The translations under genes and the position numbers were made by a program. This document shows positions 7,769 through 15,429 of a stretch of DNA of 64,000 nt, piece after piece. The notes beneath the pieces are model-generated. The model did not search any database. It was not told the DNA's origin and saw only the letters and a list, made by a program, of their open reading frames with translations. This DNA comes from Bacteroidota bacterium (GTDB lineage: Bacteria; Bacteroidota; Bacteroidia; Chitinophagales; BACL12): assembly GCA_029571985.1 (NCBI GenBank), contig JAKQVC010000161.1:1-64000 (forward strand). The letters are read 5' to 3'. Numbering within the stretch: position 1 is the first letter of the stretch; each line of letters starts with the position of its first letter.

Positions 7769-8980
7769 ATGTCAACATTCTATCAGAACATACTCTTAAA
7801 GTCCCTCGAACCCATGCAGGAGGGTTATTTGCAAATGCGCATGCCTGATGGATCTATACGCACTTACGGAAATGCTGCCGCAGCGCTTCATGCAGATGTG
7901 CACATTTGTACAGAAGCATTTTTTAAGCGTGCGGTGCTGTTTGGAGATATCGGTTTTGCAGAAGCGTATATGGATGGGGAATGGGAAACTACAGACCTTA
8001 CCCGCCTTTTAAGCTGGTTTTTGCTCAATATTGATCACGCACCAACCTTATCCGGTAGTCGCGCCAGAACAATCGTGTTAAATGCTTTGCAGTTGTTCAA
8101 CAAGGTTTTTCACGCCAAAAGGAAAAACAGCATCACCGGTTCCAGAAAAAATATTGCGGCGCATTATGATTTAAGCAACGATTTCTTTCAATTGTTCCTG
8201 GACCGGACAATGACGTATTCTTCTGCCATGTTCGTTCAGCCTAATATGGATTTGGAAAGTGCTCAAACCGCAAAGTATGAAAGCTTGTGCCAATCCTTGA
8301 AATTAACACCCGCTGATCATGTGCTCGAAATCGGCACCGGCTGGGGAGGATTTGCAGAATATGCGGCTAAAACCTACGGATGTAAAATTACCACAGTAAC
8401 CATTTCAAAAGAGCAACACGCTTATGCGACAGAGCGACTCCAAAAAGCCGGACTGTCTGATAGGGTAGAAGTATTACTGCGTGACTATCGCCATATCGAA
8501 GGTGTGTTTGATAAAGTGGTTTCTATCGAAATGATTGAAGCTGTAGGTGCACAATATTTAGATACCTATTTCAAAAAAATTCAAAGCGTATTAAAACCTG
8601 ACGGTGTTTTAGCACTTCAGGCAATTATTTGTCCGGATTCCAGATTCGAATCCTTTAAAAAGAATGTCGATTTTATACAGAAACATATTTTTCCGGGAAG
8701 CTTGCTGCCGAGTATTGCGGCAATCAATGAATCGGTCAATAAAACCGGCGATTTATTTATGTTTGGATTAAAAGATTTAGGACGCAGTTACGGCACTACG
8801 CTCGCCGCCTGGCGTGAACGATTTAATGCCAATATTGACCAGGTTGCGCAAATGGGTTTCGATGAAACGTTTATTCGCAAATGGAATTATTATTTTGCGT
8901 ATTGCGAAGCGGCGTTTAACATGCGAAACATCAACGTAGTGCAGATGGTGTATACCAGACCGAATAATTACAGGTACTGA
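7769..8980 (+). CDS. cfa: Cyclopropane-fatty-acyl-phospholipid synthase
   Basis: A 403-residue CFA synthase. It adds a methylene group from S-adenosylmethionine across the double bond of unsaturated phospholipid acyl chains at the membrane surface. Visible features are the N-terminal lipid-binding region with the AYMDGEW segment, KNIAAHYDLSNDFFQLFLD, and SAM motif I VLEIGTGWGGF. The C-terminal YCEAAFNMRNINVVQMVYTRP also fits. It is last in the four-gene lipid operon and convergent with a universal stress protein gene. It is the second methyltransferase of this superfamily in the operon, so the two probably act on different positions or substrates. Confidence 0.92.
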   Translation: MSTFYQNILLKSLEPMQEGYLQMRMPDGSIRTYGNAAAALHADVHICTEAFFKRAVLFGDIGFAEAYMDGEWETTDLTRLLSWFLLNIDHAPTLSGSRARTIVLNALQLFNKVFHAKRKNSITGSRKNIAAHYDLSNDFFQLFLDRTMTYSSAMFVQPNMDLESAQTAKYESLCQSLKLTPADHVLEIGTGWGGFAEYAAKTYGCKITTVTISKEQHAYATERLQKAGLSDRVEVLLRDYRHIEGVFDKVVSIEMIEAVGAQYLDTYFKKIQSVLKPDGVLALQAIICPDSRFESFKKNVDFIQKHIFPGSLLPSIAAINESVNKTGDLFMFGLKDLGRSYGTTLAAWRERFNANIDQVAQMGFDETFIRKWNYYFAYCEAAFNMRNINVVQMVYTRPNNYRY

Positions 8981-9063
8981 GTGATTGATTGCTAACCGGC
9001 ATTCCAGGTATTGTGTTTGCAGCCTGTGCACTCCATGCTATCACCACCTTTGTGCATGATTAC

Positions 9064-9924
9064 TTATGGCTTATGAAAAATCAACACTGGCAACTTGCTG
9101 TGATATAAGACATCCACTGCAGTGCTTTGATGTAAAAATCTGGAAACACCCTGATGTTTGCGCGTAGTAAGTGCAATCAAGTCGATTTTTTTCATGTCGA
9201 TATATTGTTTGTAGGCATCGCGCAATATGCGTGCATCAATCACCTCAAAGGTAATCGGAACCTGAGCATACTGAGTTCGAACAGCATCACCTATTGCATA
9301 TAAGGCGGCATCTTTCGGTTGATCATCCAGATTAAAATGTGTGATATGCAAATGCATAGGAAAATCACCAAACAAATTAATCAGTTTTCCTGCAGCAAAT
9401 GCATCCTCCTGATCAAGGTCGCTCATGTATAATATTTCCTGTATTGGCTTAAAGGTATATTGCATCGGAACGGCAAGAACTGCGGCGTGTGCTTTGCGAA
9501 TAACAGACTGTGTTATACTGCCAAAAATTAATCGGTCGAGTTTACTGTGATCATGTGCACCCATGGCAATGAGCTGCGGTTGCATAACAGCCGCTGTTTG
9601 CAGAATGACATCTTCTGCAACCCCATTTTCTACCTGACCGGTAACCTGAACAGGTATTTGGTGAGCGGCACATGTTTCCTGAATTTTTTCAATCAGCCTT
9701 GCCATGCCTTTATCTGCATCGGCGCGCATTTTATAAATGAGGTCGACAGTTATTTTATCAACCCCTTCCTCGCCTTCATGGTCGCGTTCCTCCTGCACAA
9801 ATAAATCATCTACGGCGTGAATACAGTGAATATTGGCCTGAGCAGCTTTGGCAATAGGTAAAACGTATTGCCATACAGCATCTGATTCAGGCTTCAGGTC
9901 GGTGGGCAAAAGTATCAATTTCAT
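9064..9924 (-). CDS. Tandem-domain universal stress protein
   Basis: The 286-residue protein holds two UspA folds, starting at MKLILLPTDL and at about residue 158 (EILYMSDLDQ). The first domain ends in MGAHDHSKLDRLIFGSITQSVIRKAHAAVLAVP, close to but not an exact match of the ATP-binding G-2x-G-9x-G(S/T) pattern. The second (LTTRKHQG...PVLIF) lacks the glycines and probably does not bind ATP. Such proteins act in the cytosol during stress, with no fixed biochemical role. It is divergent from the MerR gene and convergent with cfa, so it lies within the putative envelope-stress region. Confidence 0.85.
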   Translation of the reverse strand: MKLILLPTDLKPESDAVWQYVLPIAKAAQANIHCIHAVDDLFVQEERDHEGEEGVDKITVDLIYKMRADADKGMARLIEKIQETCAAHQIPVQVTGQVENGVAEDVILQTAAVMQPQLIAMGAHDHSKLDRLIFGSITQSVIRKAHAAVLAVPMQYTFKPIQEILYMSDLDQEDAFAAGKLINLFGDFPMHLHITHFNLDDQPKDAALYAIGDAVRTQYAQVPITFEVIDARILRDAYKQYIDMKKIDLIALTTRKHQGVSRFLHQSTAVDVLYHSKLPVLIFHKP

Positions 9925-10255
9925 ATTTCCGGGTTTTCCATAAAGTTAGGGGGCTTAGGCATGCGAAAGAATGAAATAAGTCACCATTTGTGGCTGAAAT
10001 GAGACTTCGGCTTGTTTCTCTCTTATTCCGGGTAGCAATGTTTAGCTGTAAAGCCCATCCAGGCCGGGTTTTCGCTTCAGTTGCCTATTCCTAACGAAAA
10101 GTAGCTAAGTCGAAATGCCGGTTATAGGTTCAAATGTCCTCCGTCATGGGCCATGCGCCCGGCATCCCTCCAATGGCCTCCAATCCTAAAATTCAGTGAG
10201 GGGTTTAAACATTGTTTAATTAATTGCATTATAGATTAAACAGTATCTTTACCAC
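9925..10255. promoter_or_regulatory. 331-bp divergent control region with TTAAACA/TGTTTAA sites before the MerR gene
   Basis: No gene is seen in this stretch. Near its right end GTTTAAAC (10203-10210) overlaps a perfect 7-1-7 palindrome, TTAAACA-T-TGTTTAA (10205-10219). A further ATTAAACA half-site lies at 10235-10242, about three helical turns on. The TATCTTTA box (10244-10251) ends 4 nt before the ATG at 10256. The sites probably bind the MerR protein itself. The left part (9960-10190) is more GC-rich and shows no recognisable riboswitch or gene. Confidence 0.55.
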
Positions 10256-11152
10256 ATGGCAGCTATTTATTCTATACGCGAATTGGAGCATTTATCCGGA
10301 ATAAAGGCCCACACAATACGTATTTGGGAACAGCGGTATGGCATTTTACAGGCAGCCCGCACGGATACCGGCATACGATATTACAGTGAGTCTGAACTGA
10401 AATACCTGATGCGACTCGCTTTGCTGAACCGAAACGGGTTTAAAATCAGCAAGCTGGCCAAGATGCCTCAGGAGCAGATTGCGGAGATGGTTGAGGATAT
10501 GGTAAAGGCCCCTCAGGAGTACGCATCGCATATAGAAGGCTTGTTATTAGCCACGATGGAATATGATGAAGACCGGTTTGAGAAGATTATCAATACCTGT
10601 ATTCTGCAAATTGGGTTTGAAACCACTGTCATCAAAGTGATATTTCCTTACCTCGAGAAAGTTGGTATGATGTGGGTTTCGGGCACGGTAATCGCCGCCC
10701 AGGAGCATTTTGTATCACAATTGCTTCGTCAGAAACTGATTGTGGCTATCGATGGCCAAACCACACGTCAAACGCCTGATACACGCACGTTTGTGCTGTT
10801 TTTGCCTAATGGAGAATGGCATGAACTGAGTTTGCTTTTCCTGCATTATCTGTTGAAATCGCACCAGCACCGCGTTATTTATTTAGGCGGATCTGTGCCA
10901 ATTAAGGATGTTATTCAGGTGGGAGAGGCTATTCAGCCGGATGGTTTCTATACCATTATCACCACAAACCCTATTGGTTATAGCATCGTAGATTACCTGA
11001 ACACCCTGGCAACCACGTTTCCGAAATCAAGGGTTTTCGTGAGCGGAGGGGCTATGCAAACCGCGCCGAGAGGGCTGGAACGCAATGTCAGCGTGCTGCA
11101 CAGCATCGATCAAGTAGTGAGCCGGGTAGAGGAATTGACCGCAGCTTGCTAA
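10256..11152 (+). CDS. MerR-family regulator with B12-binding domain (LitR/CarH-like)
   Basis: The 298-residue protein has an N-terminal MerR helix-turn-helix with the IRIWEQRYG motif (residues 21-29), a helical linker and a C-terminal cobalamin-binding fold. Compared from memory with Thermus CarH, W140 and E150-H151 match the residues that cover adenosylcobalamin. H189 (GEWHELS) matches the lower axial ligand. V141 replaces the histidine used in the light state, and S192 replaces the usual glycine of the H-x-x-G motif. CarH/LitR proteins are light-sensitive repressors of carotenoid, photolyase and lipid genes. Here the partner ECF sigma factor follows directly, but the carotenoid genes that often come next are absent. 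Confidence 0.85.
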   Translation: MAAIYSIRELEHLSGIKAHTIRIWEQRYGILQAARTDTGIRYYSESELKYLMRLALLNRNGFKISKLAKMPQEQIAEMVEDMVKAPQEYASHIEGLLLATMEYDEDRFEKIINTCILQIGFETTVIKVIFPYLEKVGMMWVSGTVIAAQEHFVSQLLRQKLIVAIDGQTTRQTPDTRTFVLFLPNGEWHELSLLFLHYLLKSHQHRVIYLGGSVPIKDVIQVGEAIQPDGFYTIITTNPIGYSIVDYLNTLATTFPKSRVFVSGGAMQTAPRGLERNVSVLHSIDQVVSRVEELTAAC

Positions 11153-11154
11153 AA

Positions 11155-11221
11155 TTGTTTAATGAAAATAAAAAAAGATTAAACAAAAATTTGGTTTCCC
11201 GACCTGAACCCCTTATTTTTG
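11155..11221 (+). promoter_or_regulatory. Promoter and candidate operators of the ECF sigma factor gene
   Basis: A near-ideal Bacteroidota promoter: TTTG at 11190-11193, a 20-nt spacer and TATTTTTG at 11214-11221, with the ATG at 11238. Upstream lie TTGTTTAAT (11155-11163) and ATTAAACA (11178-11185), an inverted pair of the same half-sites found before the MerR gene. This suggests that the regulator controls the sigma factor. Confidence 0.7.
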
Positions 11222-11237
11222 TCCTAAATCAATTGGT

Positions 11238-11753
11238 ATGACACCTGCCGAATTTCAAGAAAACATCATCGAACTGAAAGCTCCCCTCAAAGCTTTCGCG
11301 CTCAATTTGACACGCGACCGGGACGATGCACTCGATCTGGTGCAGGAAACGTATTTCAGAGCGCTATCCAATCAGGAGAAATTTAATGATGGCACCAACC
11401 TCAAAGCCTGGTTGCTCACCATCATGAAAAACATTTTCATTAATAATTATCGCAAAGCATCTAAGCGTTCAACCGTTGTGGATGTTTCCGATAACCTGTA
11501 TATGCTCAACGCCGGCGTAGGCACTGCCGGTAACCAGGCAGAAAAGGATTTCGTTATGCGCGACTTAATGAAAGCCATTCAGGGATTAGATGAAGAATAT
11601 CGCAAGCCATTTCTTATGCATTTTCAGGGATATAAATATGAAGAAATTGCAGATGATATGCGCCTGCCTTTAGGCACCGTGAAAAGCAGAATATTTTTTG
11701 CCAGAAAGCAAATGAAAGATTTTCTGGACAATAAAGGATTTGATCGGTTTTAA
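11238..11753 (+). CDS. ECF-type RNA polymerase sigma factor
   Basis: The 171-residue protein has region 2 (LTRDRDDALDLVQETYFRAL, with the core-binding DxxQETF-like motif) and region 4 (FQGYKYEEIADDMRLPLGTVKSRIFFARKQMK, the -35-binding helix-turn-helix). It lacks extra C-terminal domains. No anti-sigma factor gene is adjacent. The upstream MerR/B12 regulator and the TTAAACA sites at its promoter suggest transcriptional control instead. This MerR-sigma pairing is common in Bacteroidota, often next to carotenoid genes. Likely targets here are the lipid cluster upstream, an inference from position. A strong terminator follows 23 bp after the stop. Confidence 0.9.
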   Translation: MTPAEFQENIIELKAPLKAFALNLTRDRDDALDLVQETYFRALSNQEKFNDGTNLKAWLLTIMKNIFINNYRKASKRSTVVDVSDNLYMLNAGVGTAGNQAEKDFVMRDLMKAIQGLDEEYRKPFLMHFQGYKYEEIADDMRLPLGTVKSRIFFARKQMKDFLDNKGFDRF

Positions 11754-11776
11754 AGTTGGTTTGACATAACACGAAC

Positions 11777-11809
11777 ATCCTCAAAGCGCAACTTTGGGGA
11801 TTTTTTTTT
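11777..11809 (+). terminator. Rho-independent terminator after the sigma factor gene
   Basis: A 10-bp stem (ATCCTCAAAG with CTTTGGGGAT, one G-T pair), a 5-nt loop and a run of nine T. It separates the sigma factor gene from the convergent VOC gene. Confidence 0.9.
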
Positions 11810-11828
11810 GCCCTGAAGTCACATATGC

Positions 11829-12218
11829 TTAATCAGTGACTTCATATAACTCAATCGGTAATTGATCCGGATCGGCAAAAAATGTGAATCGCTTACCTGT
11901 ATAAGCATCTACACGAATGGGTTCACAAACAACACCATCTACAGCTAATTGCGCTACAGCTGCATCCAGATCAGCAGTTGAAAATGCCAAATGTCGTAAA
12001 CCACACGATTCAGGAAGCGTGGGTCTTTTCGGAGGATTGGGGAAACTAAATAATTCTACCTGTACCTGTGATGGATGTCGTAAATCAAGTTTGTAACTAT
12101 TTCGCTCTGCACGAAAATGTTCTGCCAGTATCTCAAATCCTAAAATGCGCACATAAAAATCCTTCGACCTTTCATAGTCGGAGCAGATAATGGCAATATG
12201 GTGTAATCCGGTAATCAT
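11829..12218 (-). CDS. VOC-family protein, YaeR/GloA2 type
   Basis: A single-domain vicinal-oxygen-chelate protein of 129 residues. The sequence is close to the E. coli YaeR type: LHHIAIICSDYERSKDFYVRILGF, VELFSFPNPPKRPTLPESCGLRHLAF and the ending KRFTFFADPDQLPIELYE. These resemble glyoxalase I, with metal ligands expected at H6 or H7, E55, H76 and E125, but a glyoxalase reaction is not established for this subgroup. Its ATG overlaps the stop of yraN by an ATGA junction, so the two are translationally coupled. Confidence 0.88.
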   Translation of the reverse strand: MITGLHHIAIICSDYERSKDFYVRILGFEILAEHFRAERNSYKLDLRHPSQVQVELFSFPNPPKRPTLPESCGLRHLAFSTADLDAAVAQLAVDGVVCEPIRVDAYTGKRFTFFADPDQLPIELYEVTD

Positions 12219-12577
12219 GATTCAGGAAAAAATGCATCAGGTGTATGTGCGCATATCCATTCAGTACCCTTGCGTTCTAAAGCAACCACATCGAAACGCA
12301 TAAAGGCTTCAATACCTTTTTCGTACATATAATGTGCTGCAACACGTGCAATCCGGTTAACTTTTTTTCGGTCGATAGCCGCTTCCGGATATCCATAGCG
12401 GATTGAACTTCTGGCCTTCACTTCAACAAATACAATAAACTGTCCATCACGGGCGATAATATCCACCTCAATTCTTCCAAACCGATAATTGCGCTCCAGT
12501 ATATGATAACCCTGCGCCAACAAATAGGCCGCTGCAAAATCCTCCCCCGCCTTTCCTAATGCATGTCCGCTCCGCAT
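12215..12577 (-). CDS. yraN: UPF0102 (YraN) family endonuclease-like protein
   Basis: I take the ATG at 12577 (MRSGHALGKAGEDFAA), giving 120 residues, the usual family length; the frame is open further but would run into the divergent gene. The GEDFAAAYLLAQGYHILERNYRF start and RIEVDIIARDGQFIVFVEVKARSS carry the E...D...EVK pattern of a PD-(D/E)xK nuclease fold resembling Holliday-junction resolvases. Its cellular role is not firmly known. It is co-transcribed with the VOC gene (4-nt overlap). Its start lies only 27 bp from the divergent isomerase start. Confidence 0.9.
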   Translation of the reverse strand: MRSGHALGKAGEDFAAAYLLAQGYHILERNYRFGRIEVDIIARDGQFIVFVEVKARSSIRYGYPEAAIDRKKVNRIARVAAHYMYEKGIEAFMRFDVVALERKGTEWICAHTPDAFFPES

Positions 12578-12584
12578 AATACCG

Positions 12585-12592
12585 TAAATTTG
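12585..12592 (+). promoter_or_regulatory. -7 box (TAAATTTG) of the isomerase-lipB-rluD operon
   Basis: A perfect TAnnTTTG box, 12 nt before the ATG at 12605. It lies in the 27-bp gap between divergent starts, so RNA polymerase binding here would cover the beginning of yraN. Confidence 0.6.
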
Positions 12593-12604
12593 TCCGCTCA
12601 CGCT

Positions 12605-13588
12605 ATGGACAAATATATACAGAGATTTCCTGAACAGCTTACAGAGGCACTGCAAATTGTTGAACAAGCCAACCTGCCTGCATGGCCAAGAAAACCGCTT
12701 AGTGTAGTCATTACCGGCATGGGAGGCTCCGGAATCGGTGCAGTTATTGTTAGATCGCTCATCGGAAAATCGTTGCGTATACCTTTTTTAGTCGTCAACA
12801 ATTACAACATCCCGGTTTGGTGTAATGCGGATACGCTGGTTATTTGTAGCAGTTATTCCGGCAACACGGAAGAAACCATCGCAGCGTATCAGGATGCAGT
12901 GGCAAAAGGCTGTATGACTGCCTGTGTTACTACAGGTGGAAAATTGCTGGCATTTGCACAACAGACAAGTATGCCAACTATCAAAATTCCGGGCGGCATG
13001 CCACCGCGTTCATGTGTTGGCTATTCGATTGTTGGTCAGCTCGCGTTGTTGGCGCATGCCGGTATTATCGAAGATAATTGGAAACAACACATCAGTGGAG
13101 TTGCGCAATTTTTGCAGGAGTCAGGTGCCGATATCCGCAGTCAGGCTAAGCAATTAGCTTCCTTACTACAACCTTTTATTCCGATTATTTATAGTGATCA
13201 ACTTATGTCGGGTGTTGCCGTGCGATGGAAACAACAATTAAATGAAAATGCCAAGGTGCACGCCTTCGATCATACAATCCCAGAAATGAATCACAACGAA
13301 CTGGTGGCCTATGTTGAACCCGACCAGCGGTTTTGTCCAATTTTTTTACGCCATAGTTTCGAACACGCGCGCATACAGGAACGCTTTGCCTATACCATGG
13401 AACTCATGGATGATAAAACGGGTTCTTTATGTGAAGTGGAGGCAACCGGTGAAGGTATCTGGCAACAAATTTTCAGTTTACTGCATTTTGGCGATTGGCT
13501 GAGTGTTGAACTTGCAGCCATCCGCGGTGTCGACCCGATTGATATTGCGATACTCGAACAATTAAAATCTGCACTCGGCAAGGCATGA
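12605..13588 (+). CDS. SIS-domain phosphoglucose/phosphomannose isomerase
   Basis: The 327-residue protein interconverts glucose-6-phosphate or mannose-6-phosphate with fructose-6-phosphate in the cytosol. It has the double-SIS layout of the bifunctional PGI/PMI family: VVITGMGGSGIGA (about residues 36-48), SSYSGNTEETI (about 82-92), GGMPPRSCVGYSI, and the C-terminal IPEMNHNELVAY and GVDPIDIAILEQLK. The ATG at 12605 is chosen because the upstream extension lies in the promoter. It ends with an ATGA overlap with lipB. Confidence 0.9.
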   Translation: MDKYIQRFPEQLTEALQIVEQANLPAWPRKPLSVVITGMGGSGIGAVIVRSLIGKSLRIPFLVVNNYNIPVWCNADTLVICSSYSGNTEETIAAYQDAVAKGCMTACVTTGGKLLAFAQQTSMPTIKIPGGMPPRSCVGYSIVGQLALLAHAGIIEDNWKQHISGVAQFLQESGADIRSQAKQLASLLQPFIPIIYSDQLMSGVAVRWKQQLNENAKVHAFDHTIPEMNHNELVAYVEPDQRFCPIFLRHSFEHARIQERFAYTMELMDDKTGSLCEVEATGEGIWQQIFSLLHFGDWLSVELAAIRGVDPIDIAILEQLKSALGKA

Positions 13589-14289
13589 AAAATATCGTGC
13601 ACTTTCGCGATTTAGGGAATATGGATTATGGGTATGCCTGGGATGTTCAGGAATCTATTTTCAAAAACCTGATAGATCGCAAATTAAAAAACAGGGTATT
13701 ACCGCTTGACGACCAATTATCGGTTGAGCATCAATTGCTGTTTGTTGAACACCCTCCTGTAATCACGCTGGGTAAAAGTGCCGATGAAAAAAATGTATTG
13801 TTGCAAAAGGATGCATTAGCAGCCAGAGGCATACAATTATTTCATATAAACAGAGGTGGTGATGTTACTTATCATGGTCCTGGACAGTTAGTTGGATATC
13901 CCATTTTAGACCTCGACCAGTTTACCACCGATTTGGGCGTATATTTACGTAATATAGAAGAGGTCATCATCCGCACGCTGGCTGAATATGGTTTGCAAGG
14001 TGAACGGTCGCCCGGTGAAACAGGTGTCTGGCTGGATGTCGGAAAATGGTCGGCACGAAAAATTTGCGCAATAGGCATTCGCACCAGCAGATGGGTTACC
14101 ATGCATGGTTTTGCCTTTAACGTGAATACACAATTGGAACATTTTAATGTCATTATTCCATGTGGCATAACGGATAAAGCAGTTACTTCTCTTGAAAAAG
14201 AATTGGGTAAAAAAATACCGATGGAAGAAGTAAAAGCTTTAGTAAAAAAACATTTTGCAACTGTATTTGATTGCACACTCATACCATGA
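13585..14289 (+). CDS. lipB: Octanoyl-ACP:protein N-octanoyltransferase
   Basis: LipB transfers octanoyl from acyl carrier protein to lipoyl-domain lysines, the first step of lipoate assembly on 2-oxoacid dehydrogenases (pdhB lies elsewhere in this window). The 234-residue sequence shows RGGDVTYHGPGQL (90-102), the lysine of ARKICAIGIR (K159) and the acyl-thioester cysteine of IIPCGI (C193). It is coupled by 4-nt overlaps on both sides, to the isomerase and to rluD. The partner lipA is not in the window. Confidence 0.96.
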   Translation: MKNIVHFRDLGNMDYGYAWDVQESIFKNLIDRKLKNRVLPLDDQLSVEHQLLFVEHPPVITLGKSADEKNVLLQKDALAARGIQLFHINRGGDVTYHGPGQLVGYPILDLDQFTTDLGVYLRNIEEVIIRTLAEYGLQGERSPGETGVWLDVGKWSARKICAIGIRTSRWVTMHGFAFNVNTQLEHFNVIIPCGITDKAVTSLEKELGKKIPMEEVKALVKKHFATVFDCTLIP

Positions 14290-15350
14290 TGCAGCACGAA
14301 GAAGATATGGAGTTGGAACCACTGTCAACCGATGTTGATGAGGAAATGTTTGAGCATTTCCGCGTGGTTACCGATCGGGGACAAGAACCGCTGCGCATCG
14401 ATAAATTTCTGGTCATACGTTTAGAAAATACATCGCGCAACCGCATTCAAAATGCAGCGGATGCAGGATGTATTCTGGTGAATGGTAAAGCAGTAAAATC
14501 GAATTATCGAATTAAACCTTTCGATGAAATTTCGGTAGTGCTGCCTTACAAACCCATGAAGTTTGATTTAAAACCGGAGCCTATTCCTTTAAGTGTTTTA
14601 TACGAAGATGATGATGTGTTAGTTGTAAATAAACCACCCGGATTAGTCGTGCACCCCGGACTGGGCAATTTCTCCGGGACTCTAGTGAATGCGTTGTTGC
14701 ATCATTTTCAACATTTACCTGCGCCTGCCGATGAACCATACAGACCCGGATTGGTGCATCGCATTGATAAATTTACCTCAGGCATTTTAGTTGTCGCGAA
14801 AAAAGAATATGCGATGACACATCTGGCTAAACAATTTTTTGATCATACAATTCAACGCAGATATTTAGCATTGGTTTGGGGTGAATTTGATGAACCCGCC
14901 GGAACCATCATTGGCAATATTGCGCGTCACCAAAGGTTCAGAAAAATGTTTGATGTGTATCCGCCCGACGGTGAAATCGGTAAACATGCCATTACGCATT
15001 ATCGCGTGTTGGAACAATTCGGATATACCAGTTTGATAGAATGTCAGTTAGAAACCGGACGTACACATCAGATCCGCGTGCATATGCAACATATCGGTCA
15101 TCCTATTTTTAATGACGACACCTATGGCGGCAACCGCATCGTGAAAGGAACTATTTATACGAAGTATAAGCAGTTTGTTGAGAATTGTTTTGAACTGATA
15201 CCTCGTCAAGCCCTCCATGCCAGATCCCTGGGTTTTGTGCATCCACGCACCGGGGAGCATATGTACTTTGAAACACCCCTGCCGGCCGATTTTGAAGCTG
15301 CAGTTGAAAAGTGGAGGGCATACGCTAAACAGATTAAACGAAATGATTGA
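14286..15350 (+). CDS. rluD: RluD-type 23S rRNA pseudouridine synthase
   Basis: The enzyme isomerises uridines in the large ribosomal RNA. An S4 RNA-binding domain (LRIDKFLVIRLENTSRNRIQNAADAGCILVNGK, about residues 36-68) precedes the RluA catalytic domain with LVHRIDKFTSGILVVAKK; the catalytic aspartate is about D161. I choose the ATG at 14286 because it forms an ATGA overlap with the lipB stop; a TTG 15 nt upstream is also open. It has 354 residues, normal for RluD. It is the last gene of the operon; an M43 peptidase gene with its own box follows. Confidence 0.93.
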   Translation: MMQHEEDMELEPLSTDVDEEMFEHFRVVTDRGQEPLRIDKFLVIRLENTSRNRIQNAADAGCILVNGKAVKSNYRIKPFDEISVVLPYKPMKFDLKPEPIPLSVLYEDDDVLVVNKPPGLVVHPGLGNFSGTLVNALLHHFQHLPAPADEPYRPGLVHRIDKFTSGILVVAKKEYAMTHLAKQFFDHTIQRRYLALVWGEFDEPAGTIIGNIARHQRFRKMFDVYPPDGEIGKHAITHYRVLEQFGYTSLIECQLETGRTHQIRVHMQHIGHPIFNDDTYGGNRIVKGTIYTKYKQFVENCFELIPRQALHARSLGFVHPRTGEHMYFETPLPADFEAAVEKWRAYAKQIKRND

Positions 15351-15417
15351 AAATCAGCGTTTCATATTTTCAGGCATGATTTAAGTCAATGTATTACTCT
15401 TTTCGCCAAAACCCCCG

Positions 15418-15425
15418 TATCTTTA
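15418..15425 (+). promoter_or_regulatory. -7 box (TATCTTTA) of the first M43 peptidase gene
   Basis: It ends 4 nt before the ATG at 15430, predicting a leaderless transcript. Confidence 0.5.
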
Positions 15426-15429
15426 TTAT

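Noticed and set aside
10120-10175. A GGTTCAAATGTCC segment and GGGCC-type pairs upstream of merR, suggestive of a tRNA or cobalamin riboswitch.
   Set aside because: No cloverleaf can be drawn and the cobalamin riboswitch core sequence is absent.
14271-14285. A TTG start for rluD 15 nt upstream of the chosen ATG.
   Set aside because: The ATG at 14286 gives the ATGA overlap with lipB seen elsewhere in this operon.
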